19,229 bases of DNA from MGNI01 sp964353875 (GTDB lineage Bacteria > Chloroflexota > Anaerolineae > Anaerolineales > E44-bin32), in contig CAYGXU010000059.1 of NCBI GenBank assembly GCA_964353875.1, positions 1-19,229 of the forward strand. The letters run 5' to 3'. Position numbers and translations under genes: made by a program. This document shows positions 15,102 through 19,229 of the stretch, piece by piece (position 1 is the first letter of the stretch; every line of letters starts with the position of its first letter). Below the pieces are notes generated by a model, which was not told the origin of the DNA, searched no databases, and saw nothing but the letters and a program-made list of their open reading frames with translations.

Positions 15102-16046
15102 TCATTTTGAGCCGAAAGCCTCCAGAACCGAAGTGAAAGCTTGCATTGTGGTATATTTCGGTGACCACCCCGTCGCTTTTAGTTTCTCATTGCTGGCAAC
15201 GATCGAGTAACGACTGAGATCGATCCATTCTGGTGCAAATACCGAAGCGCCTGTTTTCCATAAAATCGCCATCAAGGCCCGTACGATAAAGCTTGGAAGG
15301 GGGACGATCTTACTCCCGCCCGAGTTGACCAACTGCCGCAAAGTACGCGGATCATCACTGGTGACATTGTAAATCCCGGGTAAGTCCTTTCTGATCGCCA
15401 GGTAAAGCGCTTGAGCCAAATCATCTTCATGGAGTAATTGAATGGCAGGATCATATCCCTGAACAACCACAGCCGTTGGATTGACCATGGATACCATTTG
15501 CGCAGGATCGGCATGCGGGCCAACAACCGTGCACGGGCGTAGTCGTGTCACGAGAATGTCGGGGTGCTCAAGACAAAATTGATCTAAGAAAGCCTCGTTG
15601 ATGCCCTTGGCACGACTGTAATACAACTTGACATTGGAACGAAGCTGTGATTCTTCTGTGAGGGGAATGGGGTTATCGGGATGGAATCCATACCCGACAA
15701 CACTATTGGTGATCACTAATTTTTGTATCCCTTTACGAGCAGCAGACCGTATCAGTTCTTGGGTTCCCCGAATGTTGATATCATCGAGCTCCTTATCTCC
15801 AGGGCGACGCATTAGAACAAAGGCCAGATGAACAAGTACATCCGCACCCTCGATCACTTGCTCAACTCTGGGATCGCGTATATCCAGTAAATGGAACTCG
15901 AACTTGTTCGAAAGTGAAGCTTCGGCAGGAGGTTGGAGATCGATCCCGATCACCCGTTTAATTTCTCGATCTTGCTCAAGTAGCGGCATTAAGACCTTGC
16001 CGAAGTAGCCTGAGATACCAGTGATGGCAAGCGTCTTTGTTTTCAT
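15102..16046 (-). CDS. NAD-dependent epimerase/dehydratase-like SDR protein
   Basis: A 314-residue extended short-chain dehydrogenase/reductase. The Rossmann motif GISGYFG (10-16) and Asp36 at the end of strand 2 favour NAD over NADP. Ser115 (TNSVVGYG) and the pair Tyr143/Lys147 (YSRAK) complete a normal catalytic triad, so an active enzyme is expected. The N-terminal two thirds resemble nucleotide-sugar 4-epimerases; the C-terminal substrate part is not diagnostic to me, and substrates could be a sugar nucleotide or something else. AGGGAA close to the ATG supports the start. It is unusual as a metabolic enzyme lodged between two sensor genes with 33 bp gaps on either side, and it might produce or modify a signal sensed by the neighbours, or be a redox-state reader. 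That link is speculation from position. Confidence 0.88.
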   Translation of the reverse strand: MKTKTLAITGISGYFGKVLMPLLEQDREIKRVIGIDLQPPAEASLSNKFEFHLLDIRDPRVEQVIEGADVLVHLAFVLMRRPGDKELDDINIRGTQELIRSAARKGIQKLVITNSVVGYGFHPDNPIPLTEESQLRSNVKLYYSRAKGINEAFLDQFCLEHPDILVTRLRPCTVVGPHADPAQMVSMVNPTAVVVQGYDPAIQLLHEDDLAQALYLAIRKDLPGIYNVTSDDPRTLRQLVNSGGSKIVPLPSFIVRALMAILWKTGASVFAPEWIDLSRYSIVASNEKLKATGWSPKYTTMQAFTSVLEAFGSK

Positions 16047-16079
16047 CTTTTCCCTTCCCGTTGATTATTGTTGATCATT

Positions 16080-17966
16080 CTATTCCTTCATTTCAGTGAA
16101 TGGGTAGCTTGATTCAGATTCATCTTCAGGTGTAGTAAGTTTAACAATAATCTCTGCACCTCCTAATGCACGATGAAGTGCTTGCGTTGCAGTCTGGAGC
16201 ACAAGTTGAGGGTCCATCAGACCGCTTAGCTGGCTGGTGATTTCACTCACCAATCGGGCACGCTCTGCCGCGTTGGCGGATTCTTGCGCCAATCGAGCGT
16301 TTTCGATTGCCGCGCTTAGTTGATCAGCTAATGTTTGTAAAACCTCAAGTTCTTCCTTTTTGAAGGCATTCTTGTGAACGCTTTGAACATCTAATGCTCC
16401 TAACGGCTGCCCTGCAATCTGGAGTGGGATTGCAGCTTCGGATAAAGCACCTGTGAGGAGTTCATCGCTATATTCGTTTTGGTCTTGACTATCTTCAGCA
16501 ATGATTTTTGCCTTCTTCTCATTCATTACCCATCCAATCATGGTTTGGGAGCCAATCTCTAATTTACGTCCACGTGAATGCGAATGACCGTTGATTTCGC
16601 CTGCTGATTCTCGCAGAACGGCAAAGCGACTTTCTTGATCAATAAGGAAGATTGATACGTGATCATAGCCGAAACGTTCTCTGATCAAAAGAACTGCCTG
16701 ACGCAACAATTCATCAAGACTGGGAATCGAGATGATCGCATGGGCTACCTCAGATGCTGTTCGTACCTGACGTGTCCTTTCTTCAACTTTTGCCTCCAAG
16801 GATTGGTAGAGGGCGCCTAATTCTTCGGCCATACGATTTAACGCTGCTGCAAGGGCGCCCAATTCATCTTCACGGTTTGCCTCCAATCGATGTTGCCACT
16901 CGCCTCGAGAGATTCGGTTTGCAAACTGCGCCAGGGAGGTGAGAGGCTGGAGAGTACGATTGGTAATTAGGACGACAATGATGAGAGTAATGATGGCTAC
17001 AATCAGGATTAGAGCAAACATGAAGGGCGCAAGGGTGATCAATCCTGAAAAGATGTCCGCCTCAGGCAATTCCACAACAATCGCCATTTGCCAATTTGGA
17101 ATCCACTGATAAGCACCCAGGACGGAAGCGCCTTCCGGTGAGCTGTAGGAAAGCGTGCGTGTTTCGGGTGATATTGCTACGGCGAAAATGGGATGGGATG
17201 CCTGTGTTTGGGTTTCGACAGCGGTCGCGAAACGCGCGAGCGAAATGAGGGTGTCCGGTGCCAGGGCTAAGAAGGTATTTCCTCTTTCGACACGATAAAC
17301 GCCAATGCGTTGCCAAAAGACCTGCAAATCCTCCATAAGCTGAACGATGTGGCGGCCGGAGTTGACCCCGATGAGATAATGGCTAGGCAATTGCTCCCCT
17401 CGTAATCGTATTGGAGTTATGGAAAGGAAGCATATAGACTCCGGGGAGAATATTGGGTCGTTTAGAAGCGGCAAGGTGTAGACATTATCTGGTTTGAAGT
17501 CTGCTAACCAATCCAGCTTGAGATTCTCATTTTCGGGTTTCGTTGTGGCAATGATGGTCGTGTCCGATATTTGTGCCAGGAGTATCTCGCTGAATAGATC
17601 CTCGCCCCCTTGCGCTTTTATCTTACCCAATTCATTCTCGATCTGAAACCTTGCCGTCTCAGCCCCTCCCTTGGCCATGTAAGCTCTGATGCTATCTTGA
17701 AGCCTGGATCGTTGGCTGGCGAGGAAGAGGTGCTGAATTCGAGCATCCGCCCATTCTGTGATGGCTGCGGTCTCCCCTTGTGTAGCGGAGACCATTTGAT
17801 TCACAGCTTCTTGCTGAAGAATTGAGCGTGTTCGCAGATAAGCCAGACCTCCCATCGCAATCATCGGCACCAGGACGACGGGAAGAAGAATAAAAGCTAA
17901 CCTGCGCCCGATTTTTGCTTTCGGCTGGATCTCATGATTTGGTTTACGGTCCTTCGGTTGACGCAT
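16080..17966 (-). CDS. Cache-HAMP-GAF membrane sensor without output domain
   Basis: A 628-residue sensor. TM1 (about 21-44), an external Cache-like domain (about 45-305), TM2 (about 315-335), HAMP (about 336-390), a coiled coil, and one GAF domain (about 412-560, with RFGYDHVSIFLID and AIPLQIAGQPLGALDVQS) are followed by the stub shared with two neighbours (about 565-612) and a short acidic tail. No HisKA, HATPase, receiver or methyl-accepting region is present. Its N-terminal 390 residues align along their length with those of the 1085-residue sensor, pointing to gene duplication; it lacks the extra GAF domains. Its GAF domain lacks the NPDLPxTRSE signature of its paralogues. The gene starts three bases after the stop of the second response regulator, with GGAGG 12 bases before the ATG. 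Confidence 0.92.
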   Translation of the reverse strand: MRQPKDRKPNHEIQPKAKIGRRLAFILLPVVLVPMIAMGGLAYLRTRSILQQEAVNQMVSATQGETAAITEWADARIQHLFLASQRSRLQDSIRAYMAKGGAETARFQIENELGKIKAQGGEDLFSEILLAQISDTTIIATTKPENENLKLDWLADFKPDNVYTLPLLNDPIFSPESICFLSITPIRLRGEQLPSHYLIGVNSGRHIVQLMEDLQVFWQRIGVYRVERGNTFLALAPDTLISLARFATAVETQTQASHPIFAVAISPETRTLSYSSPEGASVLGAYQWIPNWQMAIVVELPEADIFSGLITLAPFMFALILIVAIITLIIVVLITNRTLQPLTSLAQFANRISRGEWQHRLEANREDELGALAAALNRMAEELGALYQSLEAKVEERTRQVRTASEVAHAIISIPSLDELLRQAVLLIRERFGYDHVSIFLIDQESRFAVLRESAGEINGHSHSRGRKLEIGSQTMIGWVMNEKKAKIIAEDSQDQNEYSDELLTGALSEAAIPLQIAGQPLGALDVQSVHKNAFKKEELEVLQTLADQLSAAIENARLAQESANAAERARLVSEITSQLSGLMDPQLVLQTATQALHRALGGAEIIVKLTTPEDESESSYPFTEMKE

Positions 17967-17969
17967 GGT

Positions 17970-18407
17970 TTATTCAACCTCCCAGATTTTTTCCCCGTGA
18001 AGCATGCGTTCGATCTGAACAGGAAATCGATCTGGATCCAGCGGTTTACCGATGAAACCATCAAATCCTGCTACTTGTGCGCGCTTCATCTGTTCTTCAC
18101 TGGCATAGGCTGTAACGGCAACGATCGGGATGTTTTTGAGTATCCCGTGCTCGCGCAATTTTTGAAGCGCCTCATATCCATCTTCATAGGGCAGGCGAAT
18201 GTCCATGAGAATGAGATCAACCCGGGGAAGTGAGTCGACGTATTCGACTACCTCATAACCTGATGTTTTCCATTCGCAGTGGTATCCGGCATGGCCTAAG
18301 ATACGAGCCATAAGGACGAAATTAGCGACATTATCTTCAACAATGAGGATGGTGACATCCGGTTTTTCCTCGGGCACGAATTGATCTCCAATCTGCTTCC
18401 CCATCAT
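17970..18407 (-). CDS. Single-domain response regulator (second in the pair)
   Basis: A 145-residue CheY-like receiver with a short N-terminal extension (residues 1-16) and no output domain. Glu24/Asp25 form the acidic pocket, Asp69 (LILMDIRLP) is the phosphoacceptor, and Thr99 and Lys121 (IGKPLD) are the switch residues, so it should be phosphorylatable. Without a DNA-binding or enzymatic domain it must act by protein contact or as a phosphorelay intermediate. Two ATGs lie in tandem; I choose the first, at 18407, because it overlaps the TGA of the upstream regulator as ATGA (18404-18407). The gene for the Cache sensor follows three bases after its stop. The likely phosphodonor is the hybrid kinase at the far end of the block. 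Confidence 0.93.
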   Translation of the reverse strand: MMGKQIGDQFVPEEKPDVTILIVEDNVANFVLMARILGHAGYHCEWKTSGYEVVEYVDSLPRVDLILMDIRLPYEDGYEALQKLREHGILKNIPIVAVTAYASEEQMKRAQVAGFDGFIGKPLDPDRFPVQIERMLHGEKIWEVE

Positions 18408-18784
18408 TTGCGTTCCAGATATTGTCCGATGATTTGTGGCAGGTGATCGACATCAATCGGTTTTTGAATGAGTCCATCGCAGCCTGCGGAAAGGGTGATA
18501 TCTATATTACCTCGGATCACATCAGCAGTAATGGCCACAATGGGCGTTCGCCTAAAAGCCGGATCCGATCTCAAGTAAGAAGTAAATGTCAATCCATCGA
18601 TTTCTGGCAGATTGATATCTACCAAAACCAGATCCGGGTGAAATTCCTGAGCGATTTGCAGGCCTTCAATCGCATCCCCCGCTTCAAGAACAGCATAGCC
18701 CGCCGCCTGAAGTATCCTTTTCACTAGAATGCGGTTATCGAAGTTATCTTCAACGTAAAGGATTGTCAGAGGCTGATCGGTCAT
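18404..18784 (-). CDS. Single-domain response regulator (first gene of the signalling block)
   Basis: A 126-residue receiver domain of the CheY/DivK kind, with nothing appended. Glu12/Asp13 (YVEDN), phospho-Asp56 (LVLVDINLP), Thr86 (AITAD) and Lys108 (IQKPID) are intact. The second receiver gene follows with a four-base overlap, and the two proteins are similar but clearly diverged, so they probably bind different partners. GAGGT ten bases before the ATG is an acceptable ribosome binding site, and a strong -10 sequence lies about 30 bases upstream, making this the first gene of the transcript that probably runs to 6467. Confidence 0.94.
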   Translation of the reverse strand: MTDQPLTILYVEDNFDNRILVKRILQAAGYAVLEAGDAIEGLQIAQEFHPDLVLVDINLPEIDGLTFTSYLRSDPAFRRTPIVAITADVIRGNIDITLSAGCDGLIQKPIDVDHLPQIIGQYLERK

Positions 18785-18814
18785 ACCGGTTTCGACCTCA
18801 GCAGTGTTGTGAGT

Positions 18815-18820
18815 ATTATA
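18815..18820 (-). promoter_or_regulatory. Candidate -10 element of the signalling block
   Basis: The minus strand reads a perfect TATAAT here, in an AT-rich run that contrasts with its surroundings. Seventeen bases upstream the hexamer TCCAGA is only a 3-of-6 match to the -35 consensus. A transcript would begin about 24 bases before the first response regulator ATG. No comparable sequence precedes the other seven genes of the block. Confidence 0.5.
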
Positions 18821-19154
18821 TATTAATCATAACTTAATCTGGACTAGGAGGAAGGTTCAGGAAGGGATATTGAGTCAGGTAAAAAGCGGATTTGAGAGGG
18901 GTGCAGTCAAGAGTTCGGAGGGGAGGGACAATGCAAGTCGAACCCAAATGACTACCTGGTAAAGGGTTAGATCTGCTCTTGTGATCATGATATCCCCCGA
19001 AGGGTGTAATAGTTGCCCAGAGCGGTCCATCGCCGCCACAATTTACGAAAACCTCACCTAACCCTAGCAGGGTGGATTTTCAATCTCATCTCCGTCGAAT
19101 GCAAAGCGTGTTTTTTATCTGGGTAGTTCCTTTTTGATGCCATTCGGCAGTTAT

Positions 19155-19173
19155 TTAAGAAAATTTTCCTTAA
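19155..19173. repeat. AT-rich imperfect palindrome beside the putative IS end
   Basis: TTAAG-AAAATTTTC-CTTAA is symmetric apart from a one-base offset in the centre. It lies nine bases outside the inferred insertion sequence boundary. It may be part of the insertion target or a regulator site; its function is unknown. Confidence 0.3.
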
Positions 19174-19181
19174 GGTGTTTT

Positions 19182-19229
19182 TGTCAATCAAAAATGCACC
19201 CATTTGTGAATTGAAAATGCACCCACTAC
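19182..19229. mobile_element. Probable terminal end of an IS21-family insertion sequence (cut by window edge)
   Basis: The last 48 bases begin TGTCAATC and contain two copies of AAAATGCACCCA. A TG-starting terminus with closely spaced internal copies of an 11-20 base repeat is the usual layout of IS21-family ends, and 'AAAATGCACCC'-type repeats fit my recollection of that family. No transposase (istA/istB) sequence is inside the window, so the assignment depends on terminal repeats alone. The exact boundary at 19182 is inferred from the TG. Confidence 0.5.
19191..19225 (+). repeat. Two direct copies of AAAATGCACCCA
   Basis: Identical 12-base copies lie at 19191-19202 and 19214-19225, a 23-base period or about two helical turns. 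This spacing is suited to side-by-side binding by one protein such as a transposase. Confidence 0.85.

Larger units (their letters stand above)
18785..19181. other. Intergenic region upstream of the signalling block
   Basis: About 400 bases with no gene, tRNA or convincing terminator on either strand. It holds the candidate promoter near 18815, a small hairpin (ACCCT-AGC-AGGGT at 19061-19073, followed by only four T), and an AT-rich imperfect palindrome at 19155-19173 next to the putative insertion sequence end. Confidence 0.5.

Noticed and set aside
16080..17966. Chemoreceptor (methyl-accepting) protein
   Set aside because: Cache and HAMP are present, but the long methyl-accepting helical hairpin is missing and is replaced by a GAF domain; no che genes are nearby.
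18920..18980. tRNA-like fragment (GGTTCGAC on the minus strand near 18940)
   Set aside because: The flanking bases do not form a T-arm stem and no acceptor, D or anticodon arm can be built.
19061..19073. ACCCT-AGC-AGGGT hairpin as a terminator
   Set aside because: Only five base pairs and a four-T run, with no gene ending upstream on the plus strand.
1..19229. CRISPR array, rRNA or prophage genes
   Set aside because: No regularly spaced repeats longer than the two-copy repeat at the right edge, no rRNA-like sequence and no phage-type proteins were seen.

Overview
The window looks like a chromosomal segment from a free-living bacterium of roughly 50% GC. The most likely group is Chloroflexota, perhaps Anaerolineae. 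This rests on multi-GAF sensor proteins with 'RFGYYHVSIF' and 'LPxTRSExxIPL' type GAF domains, and on an uncharacterised membrane protein of a style I associate with that phylum. It is an inference from protein style; no rRNA or other marker gene is present.

Layout: positions 1-200 hold no convincing gene. A single plus-strand gene (201-1406) encodes an uncharacterised membrane protein whose stop codon interlocks with that of the convergent pyruvate kinase gene. All other genes are on the minus strand and fall into two blocks. The metabolic block reads argF (6284-5355), alanine dehydrogenase (5228-4131), an acetyl-CoA hydrolase/CoA-transferase family enzyme (4134-2830) and pyruvate kinase (2833-1403). 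The last three are joined by ATGA stop/start overlaps and centre on pyruvate and acetyl-CoA.

The signalling block runs from 18784 down to 6467 as eight tightly packed genes: two single-domain response regulators, a Cache-HAMP-GAF membrane sensor, an NAD-dependent epimerase-like SDR, a multi-TM GAF protein, a second and larger Cache-HAMP-GAF sensor, a ParA/MinD-type ATPase, and a soluble PAS-GAF hybrid histidine kinase. Neighbours overlap or lie within about 33 bp, and the only good promoter-like sequence (a perfect TATAAT) is upstream of the first gene. All three GAF sensors lack any kinase, cyclase, methyl-accepting or DNA-binding output domain and end in the same short module, which resembles the first helix and strand of a GAF domain. 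The only kinase in the block is the hybrid kinase. My working hypothesis is a membrane sensory array whose GAF proteins assemble with, or feed, the histidine kinase, with the ParA ATPase positioning the assembly and the two receivers carrying the output. None of this is proven by sequence alone. The kinase's two C-terminal receivers are both degenerate: one lacks the conserved Lys and the other has Asn at the phosphoacceptor position.

Beyond 18784, about 400 bp is non-coding. The window ends in what looks like the terminal repeats of an insertion sequence, probably IS21 family, starting near 19182.
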